Below are positions 20,939-27,685 of a stretch of DNA of 64,000 nucleotides, piece by piece. How positions within the stretch are numbered: position 1 is the stretch's first letter; each line of letters begins with the position of its first letter. The DNA lies in assembly GCA_964476705.1 (NCBI GenBank), contig CAYZBM010000002.1, forward strand, positions 7,037-71,036, given 5' to 3'. The position numbers were made by a program, and so were the translations under genes. Origin of the DNA: CAYZBM01 sp964476705 (lineage in GTDB: Bacteria > Pseudomonadota > Alphaproteobacteria > Rickettsiales > UBA6187). Below the pieces are notes generated by a model. That model searched no databases and was not told the origin of the DNA. It saw only the letters and a list, made by a program, of their open reading frames with translations.

Positions 20939-21094
20939 ATGCCTTGTCCAATTTGTAAAAAAACAGCAGATGAAAAATATAAGCCCTTTTGTAGTAAAAG
21001 ATGCGCAGATGTCGATCTGGGTCATTGGTTTATGGGTTCTTATGCGGTAGGAGCGGTAGAGAATGAGGATGATAAAGAGGAAAATACAGAATAA
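20939..21094 (+). CDS. yacG: DNA gyrase inhibitor YacG (zinc-binding)
   Basis: A 51-residue protein, small enough to be missed. It begins MPCPICKKTA and continues PFCSKRCADVDLGHWFMGSYA, giving the four-cysteine zinc site (C-x2-C ... C-x3-C) and the DLGHW motif of YacG. YacG binds GyrB and blocks DNA binding in E. coli. The C-terminal tail is acidic (ENEDDKEENTE), as is usual. It follows maf and precedes tRNA-Phe, the classical alphaproteobacterial order. Confidence 0.93.
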   Translation: MPCPICKKTADEKYKPFCSKRCADVDLGHWFMGSYAVGAVENEDDKEENTE

Positions 21095-21110
21095 TAGGCT
21101 CTTCATCAAA

Positions 21111-21134
21111 TATAGTATTTCTTAATCTACTATA
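21111..21134 (-). repeat. Minimal 24-bp PE-A copy
   Basis: The 24 bases consist only of the two element ends: TATAGTATTTCTTA joined to ATCTACTATA. This is what remains if everything between the termini of a type 2 copy is deleted. A near-identical 24-bp copy is at 47409-47432. Confidence 0.6.
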
Positions 21135-21156
21135 TTTGGAATATAAGAGAAAAGCC

Positions 21157-21232
21157 TGGTGCCCAGAGGCGGAATCGAACCACCGACACAGGGATTTTCA
21201 GTCCCTTGCTCTACCGACTGAGCTATCTGGGC
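21157..21232 (-). tRNA. tRNA-Phe (anticodon GAA)
   Basis: On the minus strand, the acceptor stem GCCCAGA pairs with TCTGGGC, with encoded CCA. The D-arm is TAGCTCAGTCGGTAGAGC, the anticodon loop in GGGACTGAAAATCCC gives GAA, and the T-arm has GGTTCGATTCC. Its position beside yacG is the conserved one in Alphaproteobacteria, although it is on the opposite strand here. Confidence 0.96.
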
Positions 21233-21294
21233 AAAAAGATATTGAGGCTTTATAATACAAAAGATGTAGCCTGTCTAGTAATAGTTTTGAGTAT

Positions 21295-21705
21295 TTAGGC
21301 GGTATAAAGAAGATTTAATTGAGCTGCTGCTTGCGACAGTTTTTTGTCTAAGGTGGCAATTTTGCAGCTTCTTCTTAAAGCTAGCTCAAGATATGCGGCG
21401 TCATAGGTAGTTAAATCGTGATTTGTAGATAAATAGATTATTTCGGGGGCATTAAAAGTATAATCTGATTCTATCTCGGTATTATTGAGTAAATTAGTAT
21501 AAAGTATTAGATCGGTTTTTGTAATGCGATTTCTTCTAAAGCTCATTAATATAGCATTAGCAGCTTCTATGAAAAATATATTTGGGACTACGGCTTTGAG
21601 CTCATTATTAACTAATTTGTCCACTAATCCAAACGATAAGGGATTAAATTCATCTTTAAGCATTGCTGAGATAAAAACTGAGCAGTCTATTACTACACTT
21701 ACCAT
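21295..21705 (-). CDS. vapC: VapC-type PIN-domain ribonuclease toxin
   Basis: 136 residues with a complete PIN active site: Asp7 (VVIDCSVFIS), Glu47 (FFIEAANAI), Asp102 (TTYDAAYLELA) and Asp120 (IATLDKKL). PIN toxins cleave tRNA or rRNA with magnesium. It overlaps the upstream antitoxin gene by 7 bases, the standard translationally coupled pair. It lies immediately after tRNA-Phe, a common place for accessory genes. Confidence 0.93.
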   Translation of the reverse strand: MVSVVIDCSVFISAMLKDEFNPLSFGLVDKLVNNELKAVVPNIFFIEAANAILMSFRRNRITKTDLILYTNLLNNTEIESDYTFNAPEIIYLSTNHDLTTYDAAYLELALRRSCKIATLDKKLSQAAAQLNLLYTA

Positions 21706-21965
21706 TTCCTACCTTCTTCAATCAGGCTTTTTAAATCATCTATATCGGTTGCTATAGGTTTTGCTCTAACTAAATCTCTTAATTCTTTAAAAAAATTAGC
21801 TTGTTTTTCACTTTTCTTTTTCCCAGGAGGGGTAAGAATTGCAACAGTATTTCCTCGATTAGTGATTGTAAATTCTTCACCATTTTGTACTCGCATAACT
21901 ATTTCAGAAAGATGAGTTTTTAATTCAAAAATTCCTATAGAGTTTTCTTCCATTTTTTTACCCAT
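21699..21965 (-). CDS. vapB: VapB/Phd-type antitoxin
   Basis: 88 residues from the first ATG, or 84 from the ATG at 21953 (MEENSIGIFE), which has the better-spaced GGG site. The N-terminal Phd/YefM-like fold is seen in FELKTHLSEIVMRVQNGEEFTITNRGNTVAIL. The C-terminal Lys/Asp-rich tail should wrap the VapC active site. The gene is preceded by a perfect 20-bp palindrome and a promoter, which points to autoregulation by the VapBC complex. Confidence 0.9.
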   Translation of the reverse strand: MGKKMEENSIGIFELKTHLSEIVMRVQNGEEFTITNRGNTVAILTPPGKKKSEKQANFFKELRDLVRAKPIATDIDDLKSLIEEGRKW

Positions 21966-21967
21966 AT

Positions 21968-21987
21968 AACTAGTTATATAACTAGTT
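21968..21987. promoter_or_regulatory. vapBC operator: perfect 20-bp palindrome
   Basis: AACTAGTTATATAACTAGTT is its own reverse complement over all 20 bases. It lies two bases before the first possible vapB start codon and overlaps the predicted -10 box, where a bound VapBC complex would block transcription. Confidence 0.75.
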
Positions 21988-22012
21988 TAGTTCTAAATAA
22001 CTGTAAAGTCAA
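21984..22012 (-). promoter_or_regulatory. Predicted sigma-70 promoter of vapBC
   Basis: On the minus strand, TTGACT (22007-22012) and TAAACT (21984-21989) are separated by 17 bases. The spacing is ideal, and the -10 box overlaps the 20-bp palindrome. Confidence 0.55.
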
Positions 22013-22058
22013 GCTATTCTATGGTTAATAGTCTTTTCCTGCCTCGAAAGAGCCATTT

Positions 22059-23006
22059 CTATACATAATGCATTGAGGGGCGTGCTCTACTGGAACTGGA
22101 TTCCAACTGGGTTCTTATTTTACTAGCTTCAGAAATTTTCTTAGCCATTTCTAAATTTCCCATTTCCTTAGCAAATTGATCCGCAGTTTGATTATTTTTA
22201 TTTTTTTGAGATAGATCGATATTTTTATTATTTAAAAGATAATCAACTATTTTTGGCATATTGCATTTTACGGCCACAAATAATAGATTAGGAGCATTAC
22301 TATCTAATTTTCTATGGCTATTAATTTCTAAGCTTAAAGGCAGCAAATAAAGAGCTATATCTTCATATCCTTTTTGCATAGCGGCTATTATTGGAGATAT
22401 TTGCTGTATATTTGATTTATATTGAAAGTCAGGATTGGCGCCATATTGGGTAAGAAGTTTAACCATTTCAAAGTTACCATTAGCAGCTGCGACAGCTAAG
22501 TGGGTATAATAATATCCATCATTGGCTTTGGCCATTTTTGAATCTAAAATTATTTGTGCAATTTCCTTATATCCTTTAATTGCGCATACAGTTAGACATT
22601 GTCTTAAAATAGTAGATAGCTCATCGGAAGTTACTTTAGTATGCTTAGATATTTGTCTTTCTTTAATTATATTATTTAATCTATTTAAAAATAATTGTGG
22701 TTCATTATCTAATGTTGCATCAACTAATGGATTTTTCTTATTTAAATAGTCTGTAGTAAAAAGTTGAGTGTTATGAAGTGGGCTTATAGGAGATACAGCA
22801 TTAGTAGTAGAGTCCTTATGAGGTTTATGCTCATTTGGAGCCGAAAAAGACCTTGTGGTATTTACTAAACGCGAAGGATGTATTAATGTATGATTTAATA
22901 CTGGAGTTAAGAGATGGCGATCGGTATTTTGTCCTGCCATAAATCTTGCGGTAGCAACAGAGGCTGTTGGTAATAATCTTCGGGCTAATACTCTTGCTAG
23001 GCTCAT
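22059..23006 (-). CDS. Ankyrin-repeat protein with a presequence-like N-terminus
   Basis: 315 residues. Ankyrin-type repeats run from about 135 to 290: GYYYTHLAVAAANGNFEMVKLL then TQYGANPDF, ISPIIAAMQKGYEDIALYLL, and PNLLFVAVKCNMPKIVDYLL. The N-terminal 58 residues are unlike the rest. They are rich in Arg, Ser, Thr and Leu (MSLARVLARRLLPTASVATA), with only one acidic residue, and end near RSFSAP. This resembles a mitochondrial targeting presequence with an R-x-F/S cleavage motif. Ankyrin proteins of Rickettsiales are often secreted effectors; that, and organelle targeting, are inference. It lies in an accessory patch between two toxin-antitoxin loci. Confidence 0.85.
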   Translation of the reverse strand: MSLARVLARRLLPTASVATARFMAGQNTDRHLLTPVLNHTLIHPSRLVNTTRSFSAPNEHKPHKDSTTNAVSPISPLHNTQLFTTDYLNKKNPLVDATLDNEPQLFLNRLNNIIKERQISKHTKVTSDELSTILRQCLTVCAIKGYKEIAQIILDSKMAKANDGYYYTHLAVAAANGNFEMVKLLTQYGANPDFQYKSNIQQISPIIAAMQKGYEDIALYLLPLSLEINSHRKLDSNAPNLLFVAVKCNMPKIVDYLLNNKNIDLSQKNKNNQTADQFAKEMGNLEMAKKISEASKIRTQLESSSSRARPSMHYV

Positions 23007-23145
23007 TCTTATCTTCCTTTATTTGATTTTGCTTCATTTCTTTGGTTTGGGTGGTCTGGAGAGCTATGGCTATCTGTAAATAATGTTCTAACCAAGCTAT
23101 CATTAAAATTATTACCTTTTTCTCCAACTAAATGAGTTTCACTTA

Positions 23146-23195
23146 TATAGTATTTCATGATTGAAATACCATAATACAAAATAATCTATCGTATT
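23146..23195 (-). repeat. PE-A element, 3'-end fragment
   Basis: Begins TATAGTATTTCATGATTGAA, the reverse complement of the type 2 tail with its TTTCA/TGAAA mini-hairpin, then decays. Confidence 0.55.
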
Positions 23196-23232
23196 TTTAT
23201 AACAAAATATGCCGATACACAACAAATATAAG

Positions 23233-23952
23233 TTATATAATAGGGAAAATTCCTTTAAGCAAAAACTGTTCTAAAGAAAATATAAATTTCTCTGTTTGTC
23301 CATTCTTAGTGAAGGTAATATTTTTATAATCAATATACGCATCAATATTGTTGAGATCTTGTATTTTATTTTCTTTAAAAATATCTGGATTAAGAACGGC
23401 TAAATTTAGGCCATCTTTATTTCTTGCCGAATAATATAAAATACTATCAAAATTATCATCTCTAGCTTTTTTACCTATGGTTTGTGAATATTCATAACTA
23501 GCTGGATCTGATATTTTGCTCTTTAATTTTTTCCATATTTTATCACTTAAATTTAAATTAGCTTTATTTTCAACTAATACCGAAAAAGCAGTATATTGTA
23601 CTACTGATGGCCTTAAGACGGCGTCACTATCAAGTAAAAAACGGAAACGATAATAAGCAGCTTCTGATAACATAGTATGCTGATCGAGACTGGCATAAAA
23701 TATTCCACTTTCTTGTGCTGATCCGAATCTTGAGCCGTGATTTAATGGTGGATAGCGAAAAGGAGTTTTTAGTAAATAATGAAATGAATCTGCTTTTGCC
23801 AAAGTTGGATAGGGAGGTTTATTATTGTCAATTAATTCTTCTAGAATTTCTTGCTCTAAATCAGAGTCAACAAGTTGCCTAGTTGCTATATAGGATTGAG
23901 CCTCAACAATTCTATAAACTTTGTTTTTAAAATATGATTTAATTAATTTCAT
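23233..23952 (-). CDS. RES-domain toxin (NAD-degrading family)
   Basis: 239 residues. The RES fold is recognised by Arg75 in GSRFGSAQESGIFYAS, Tyr86, and Glu97 in MLSEAAYYR. The later segment YEYSQTIGKKARDDNFDSILYYSAR matches the family pattern containing the conserved serine region. RES toxins of Xre-RES systems degrade NAD+. The partner antitoxin lies directly upstream, 29 bases away on the same strand. The protein is about 50 residues longer than the compact RES toxins. Confidence 0.88.
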   Translation of the reverse strand: MKLIKSYFKNKVYRIVEAQSYIATRQLVDSDLEQEILEELIDNNKPPYPTLAKADSFHYLLKTPFRYPPLNHGSRFGSAQESGIFYASLDQHTMLSEAAYYRFRFLLDSDAVLRPSVVQYTAFSVLVENKANLNLSDKIWKKLKSKISDPASYEYSQTIGKKARDDNFDSILYYSARNKDGLNLAVLNPDIFKENKIQDLNNIDAYIDYKNITFTKNGQTEKFIFSLEQFLLKGIFPII

Positions 23953-23981
23953 TGGAGATATAGTATTTTAATTTAAAAGAA

Positions 23982-24380
23982 TTATATTTTGCCTCTGATG
24001 CTATCTAGATAATTAACTACTTTTACCATTCCACTTATGGTTTTCATTAATTCTAAGGGAATACCATTTAAAGATTTATTATTACTTCTTAGCCATTGTT
24101 TTTCATTTTCCAATACATTACCTAAAATGGCATCTAAGGCTCTAAAGATGCGGATGAATAATAAAACTAGTTCCCCTTCCTTGCTCTTAGGGTTAATACC
24201 CTTATCTTTATTACTAGAAAGCCGACTAATAGTTGCTTCGCTTGAGCCAATTATACTAGCTAAATCTTTATTACTTAAATCCCATAATTTGGCTGCCTTA
24301 AATAAGGCTTTTTTAAGAACTAATTCTTGGGATGGTTTAATGTCTTTTCTTTTCATAGAGCTAATAAAAATATATTTCAT
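23982..24380 (-). CDS. Xre/ParS (MbcA-like) antitoxin of the RES pair
   Basis: 132 residues from the first ATG; MKRKDIKPSQ at 24356 is an equally good start. The Xre-like helix-turn-helix is LWDLSNKDLASIIGSSEATISRL, followed by the C-terminal DUF2384 toxin-binding region (LVLLFIRIFRALDAILGN and the QWLRSNNKSLNGIPLELM motif). The LNG-P-LELM sequence is characteristic of Xre antitoxins paired with RES toxins. A 14-bp palindrome covers the first start codon. Confidence 0.9.
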   Translation of the reverse strand: MKYIFISSMKRKDIKPSQELVLKKALFKAAKLWDLSNKDLASIIGSSEATISRLSSNKDKGINPKSKEGELVLLFIRIFRALDAILGNVLENEKQWLRSNNKSLNGIPLELMKTISGMVKVVNYLDSIRGKI

Positions 24381-24387
24381 ATGAAAT
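24374..24387. promoter_or_regulatory. Palindrome over the xre-RES start, possible operator
   Basis: ATTTCATATGAAAT is a perfect 14-bp palindrome that includes the first possible antitoxin start codon. A TTGC-AAAT-GCAA inverted repeat lies about 15 bases further upstream. Either could be the autoregulatory site, but short palindromes are common in AT-rich DNA. Confidence 0.3.
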
Positions 24388-24486
24388 TATAGCATAAAAA
24401 TTTTGCAAATGCAATAGATATGTTTAAGTTTAAATATTAATGCAATATTAACATTTTTCACGGGTAACTAATTAATATTAAGAAAA

Positions 24487-25278
24487 TTAACTATAAGGCG
24501 GGCAATTAAACCCCTTAGGCGAAGAAGTAAAGATCTCAAACCCATCTTTAGTCACGCCTAAACTATGTTCAAATTGAGCGGAGAGAGATTTATCTTTAGT
24601 CCATACTGTCCAGCCATCTTTTTGATTAAGTACAGTATGGTAATTACCAATATTGACCATAGGTTCTATAGTAAAAAACATTCCTTCCTCAAGTACAGTT
24701 CCAGTTCCAGGAGTTCCAAAATGCATTATATTAGGTTCGGTATGAAATATTCTTCCTAAGCCATGGCCGCAATAATCACGAACAACTGAGTAATTATGTT
24801 TTTCAACATAGGTTTGGATAGCATGGCCAATATCACCTAATCTTTTACCGGGCTTTACTTGCTCAATACCTAACATCATTGCTTCGTATGTAATTTTACA
24901 TAAACGTCTAGCTTTAATTGAAGGCTCGCCTACAAAATACATCCGGCTAGTATCGCCATGCCAACCATCTACAATAACTGTGACATCGATATTAACTATA
25001 TCGCCATCTTTGAGTTTGCGGTCGTCTGGTATACCATGGCAAACTACATGGTTAACTGAGGTGCAAATAGATTTGGGAAAACCGCGATAACCAAGTGGAG
25101 CAGGTATTGCATTATTTTGGATAATCATATCATGACAAAGCTGGTTTAGCTTATTGGTATCAACACCAGGCTTAACATAATCTTTAATAAAGTCTAGAAC
25201 CTGGGCGGCAAGCAATCCTGCTTTACGCATGGCAATAAAATCTTCTTTATTATGTATCTCTATTTTACTTTGCAACAT
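24487..25278 (-). CDS. map: Type I methionine aminopeptidase
   Basis: 263 residues. It removes the N-terminal methionine from new proteins. The pita-bread metal ligands are present: VNIDVTVIVDGWHGDTSRM (two Asp), the His in GHGLGRIFHTEP, the Glu in FFTIEPMVN and the Glu in AQFEHSLGVT. The N-terminal IHNKEDFIAMRKAGLLAAQVL is typical. The enzyme is cytosolic and essential. It is divergent from the CinA-domain gene. Confidence 0.97.
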   Translation of the reverse strand: MLQSKIEIHNKEDFIAMRKAGLLAAQVLDFIKDYVKPGVDTNKLNQLCHDMIIQNNAIPAPLGYRGFPKSICTSVNHVVCHGIPDDRKLKDGDIVNIDVTVIVDGWHGDTSRMYFVGEPSIKARRLCKITYEAMMLGIEQVKPGKRLGDIGHAIQTYVEKHNYSVVRDYCGHGLGRIFHTEPNIMHFGTPGTGTVLEEGMFFTIEPMVNIGNYHTVLNQKDGWTVWTKDKSLSAQFEHSLGVTKDGFEIFTSSPKGFNCPPYS

Positions 25279-25382
25279 TTTAGTTTAATTACCTTGTAAG
25301 ATGGGCTTTAAATATGTATTTTTAAAGATTATAACACGGAGTCTAGTATATACAATTAATATTTAAAATAATGAGATAAAAA

Positions 25383-26105
25383 GTGATAGTTACAGCCGCA
25401 GTTATTGTTATAGGTAATGAGATTTTATCTGGAAGAACTCAAGATAGAAACATCAATTTTATTGCTTTAGAATTAGTTGCTTTGGGAATAAAACTGCAAG
25501 AGATTAGGGTTATTCCTGATATACATGAAACTATAGTTGAGGTAGTTAGAGAATTATCCGCTAAATATAACTATATTTTTACTACCGGTGGAATTGGACC
25601 TACTCACGATGATATTACAACTGAGGCTGTAGCTGCGGCATTTAATGTGAGCTTATATCGGCATCCAGAGGCGGTTAAAAGCCTAGCTGATTATTATGGT
25701 GCGGATGGACTAACTGCCGCTCGATTAAAAATGGCCGATGTACCAGATGGTGCAGAATTGATTCCTAATTCCGTAAGTTCAGCCCCTGGATATAAAAAAG
25801 AAAATGTTTATGTTATGGCCGGAATTCCTAAAATTATGCAAGAGATGTTTTTAAGTGCAAAGAAATATCTAAAAGGCGGTAATGTTACAAAATCAGAAGA
25901 GGTTTCTGCATATGTTTCTGAAAGTAAAATTGCTGGAGATTTAAGTCTAATTCAAGATAGATTTAGTAATGTTGAAATAGGTAGTTATCCTTTTAGTGAA
26001 AATGGTAAATATGGCGTTAGTATAGTACTAAGGTCTGATGATGAGAAGTCTTTAGCTAAGGCTAAAGAAGAGGTGATTTTAATGTTTGCAAGTATTACAA
26101 GCTAA
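25383..26105 (+). CDS. CinA/MoaB-like molybdopterin-binding domain protein
   Basis: 240 residues with a GTG start. The MoCF_biosynth fold is seen in AVIVIGNEILSGRTQDRNINF and FTTGGIGPTHDDITTEAVAAAF. This is the stand-alone N-terminal domain of CinA (COG1058), without the C-terminal amidase domain. Family members include pyrophosphatases acting on ADP-ribose or FAD-like substrates. The name competence/damage-inducible protein is historical and need not apply here. Confidence 0.88.
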   Translation: MIVTAAVIVIGNEILSGRTQDRNINFIALELVALGIKLQEIRVIPDIHETIVEVVRELSAKYNYIFTTGGIGPTHDDITTEAVAAAFNVSLYRHPEAVKSLADYYGADGLTAARLKMADVPDGAELIPNSVSSAPGYKKENVYVMAGIPKIMQEMFLSAKKYLKGGNVTKSEEVSAYVSESKIAGDLSLIQDRFSNVEIGSYPFSENGKYGVSIVLRSDDEKSLAKAKEEVILMFASITS

Positions 26106-26125
26106 ACTAAAGTTGGGTAATTATT

Positions 26126-26572
26126 CTAGAACTCCATTTTAAAACCAATTTTAGGCGCAGTAAATTTTTTTTCTAAACCAAAAGAAAAGAAGAACTTTTT
26201 ATTTTTAGTTTCAAATAATTTAGTTTCCGCACTAATACTTTTATTCCGACGATAAAAAGTTACGATCCTAGTTTCTTCTTTTTTGTTAGGCTCGCTGAAA
26301 TTTTTTACCTTACCTAATTTTATAGCTCCTAGATTTGACCTTCTTACATTGCTTGATTGATCTTGTGCATATTCTTTTTTTAATTCGCGACTAGTTAAAT
26401 ATTCTAGTTTTGTATCTCCAAAAGAGTCAATTTTGGCAACTCTAGTTTTTATATTATTTTGTAAGTTACTACGAAATTGTTCTGGGGTATAAGCACAGCC
26501 TGACATGATAATTGATGTTAGCATCATTAGTAGAAAACGTTCTATTAAATAAAATATCAGTTTGTTACGCAT
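26126..26572 (-). CDS. Small lipoprotein of unknown function
   Basis: 148 residues. A hydrophobic signal segment ends in the lipobox IIMSGC (Cys at about residue 26), so the mature protein should be lipid-anchored; lnt in this window would complete its acylation. The mature part is basic and polar, with no recognised domain. Its C-terminus (ETKLFETKNKKFFFSFGLEKKF) looks like beta strands. A later ATG (MLTSIIMSGC) is also possible. Confidence 0.7.
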   Translation of the reverse strand: MRNKLIFYLIERFLLMMLTSIIMSGCAYTPEQFRSNLQNNIKTRVAKIDSFGDTKLEYLTSRELKKEYAQDQSSNVRRSNLGAIKLGKVKNFSEPNKKEETRIVTFYRRNKSISAETKLFETKNKKFFFSFGLEKKFTAPKIGFKMEF

Positions 26573-26682
26573 ATATATAACTAAATAACAATACTCCTTT
26601 CTATTACTTATATTATACCATATTTTCTTAATTTTTTCATGATTTGTTCCGATTTATAGGGAATATAGTGCTAATATTATTC

Positions 26683-26711
26683 TTGACAATTATAGTTAAA
26701 TATGCTAGTTA
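26683..26711 (+). promoter_or_regulatory. Predicted promoter of the pilin-like gene
   Basis: A consensus -35 box TTGACA (26683-26688) is followed 17 bases later by TAGTTA, preceded by a TG extended -10 element (TGC). The weak -10 hexamer is offset by the TG motif. The ATG follows at 26758. Confidence 0.4.
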
Positions 26712-26757
26712 AAGGCTTTATTGGCATATAAAGCTTTTTCGCCTTAAGGGTTTGATT

Positions 26758-27465
26758 ATGTATAGATTAAAAACTTTAGGTTTTTCCTTAGTTGAGCTAG
26801 CCATTACCTTGGTTATTATTTCTCTAATTATTGCAGCTATTACAAGCGGGAACTATCTGCTTAAGGCTGCACGCATCAACAAAGTTATTAGTGAAATATC
26901 TGGCTACAAATCTGCCATAGATAATTTTAAACAAAAATACCAAGCAATGCCAGGAGACATGCCAAATGCAGTTAATTTCTGGCCAAATTCTTATAATGGT
27001 AATGGTAATGAAAAAATCGAAGGGGTTTTAACTGAATCATTATGGGCTTGGCAGCATTTAAAAAATGCTAATATGATTGCAGGAAACTATAACGGTATTA
27101 AAGTTCCGCCTAGCGATTTTGCCATTGATATTAATGTGCCCAAAAGTACTATTGATAATACTTATTATTTTATTTCTTATGATAATTTTTATGGCCATAA
27201 AGGAAATAATTTACAATTGGTAACCACCAGTAATAATCTTCATCCGACTGGAGGAGCTATAAGTGCAAGTGACGCCAGCATTATTGACAAGAAATTAGAT
27301 AAAGAAGCAAATTCAGCTAATGGTAATTTTTTTGTAGTTAGAGCTGAAGCAAATAAAAATATAGATAATTCTTGTGTTTCATCTAATTATGAAATTGCAA
27401 CTACTACGTCTTATGTAAATAGTGATTATACCGAATCTTGTCGTTTAGTATTATGGCTTGAGTAA
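26758..27465 (+). CDS. Type IV pilin-like / pseudopilin protein
   Basis: 235 residues from the ATG at 26758, which has TAAGGG seven bases upstream. The N-terminus RLKTLGFSLVELAITLVIISLI is a class III prepilin signal: a short basic leader, Gly before Phe, Glu at mature position 5, then a hydrophobic helix. The remaining 180 residues are a polar globular head with YQAMPGDMPNAVNFWP, a segment common to pilin-like proteins of Rickettsiales and other Alphaproteobacteria. No prepilin peptidase or assembly ATPase is in this window. A palindromic element begins directly after the stop codon. Confidence 0.85.
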   Translation: MYRLKTLGFSLVELAITLVIISLIIAAITSGNYLLKAARINKVISEISGYKSAIDNFKQKYQAMPGDMPNAVNFWPNSYNGNGNEKIEGVLTESLWAWQHLKNANMIAGNYNGIKVPPSDFAIDINVPKSTIDNTYYFISYDNFYGHKGNNLQLVTTSNNLHPTGGAISASDASIIDKKLDKEANSANGNFFVVRAEANKNIDNSCVSSNYEIATTTSYVNSDYTESCRLVLWLE

Positions 27466-27466
27466 A

Positions 27467-27593
27467 TATAGCAGATCAAGCAATGATTTTCCACTTTATT
27501 TACTTACATAAATCATTGCTATGATGCTGCATATCCCAGATTTAGTCTGGGATCTATAAAAAATTTAGGTAACTGCAAGCTTTAACTGCTATA
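27467..27593 (+). repeat. PE-A palindromic element (type 1), full copy
   Basis: 127 bp with ends TATAGCAG and CTGCTATA, exact inverted repeats. Hairpin 1 has arms AGCAATGATTT and AAATCATTGCT. Hairpin 2 is ATCCCAGA-TTTAG-TCTGGGAT. It begins two bases after the pilin stop codon. Confidence 0.9.
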
Positions 27594-27685
27594 AAGATTA
27601 ATTGCTTGAATTATATCTTTATTTTAATATAATGCACCCCCCATTTTATTACCTATTAAAAATTCTCCTCTAAAGCGTAAAGACT

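Noticed and set aside
22831..23127. A 98-codon minus-strand frame overlapping the ankyrin gene start
   Set aside because: It overlaps the ankyrin N-terminus in another frame, lacks any domain, and is low-complexity Lys/Ile/Ser sequence.
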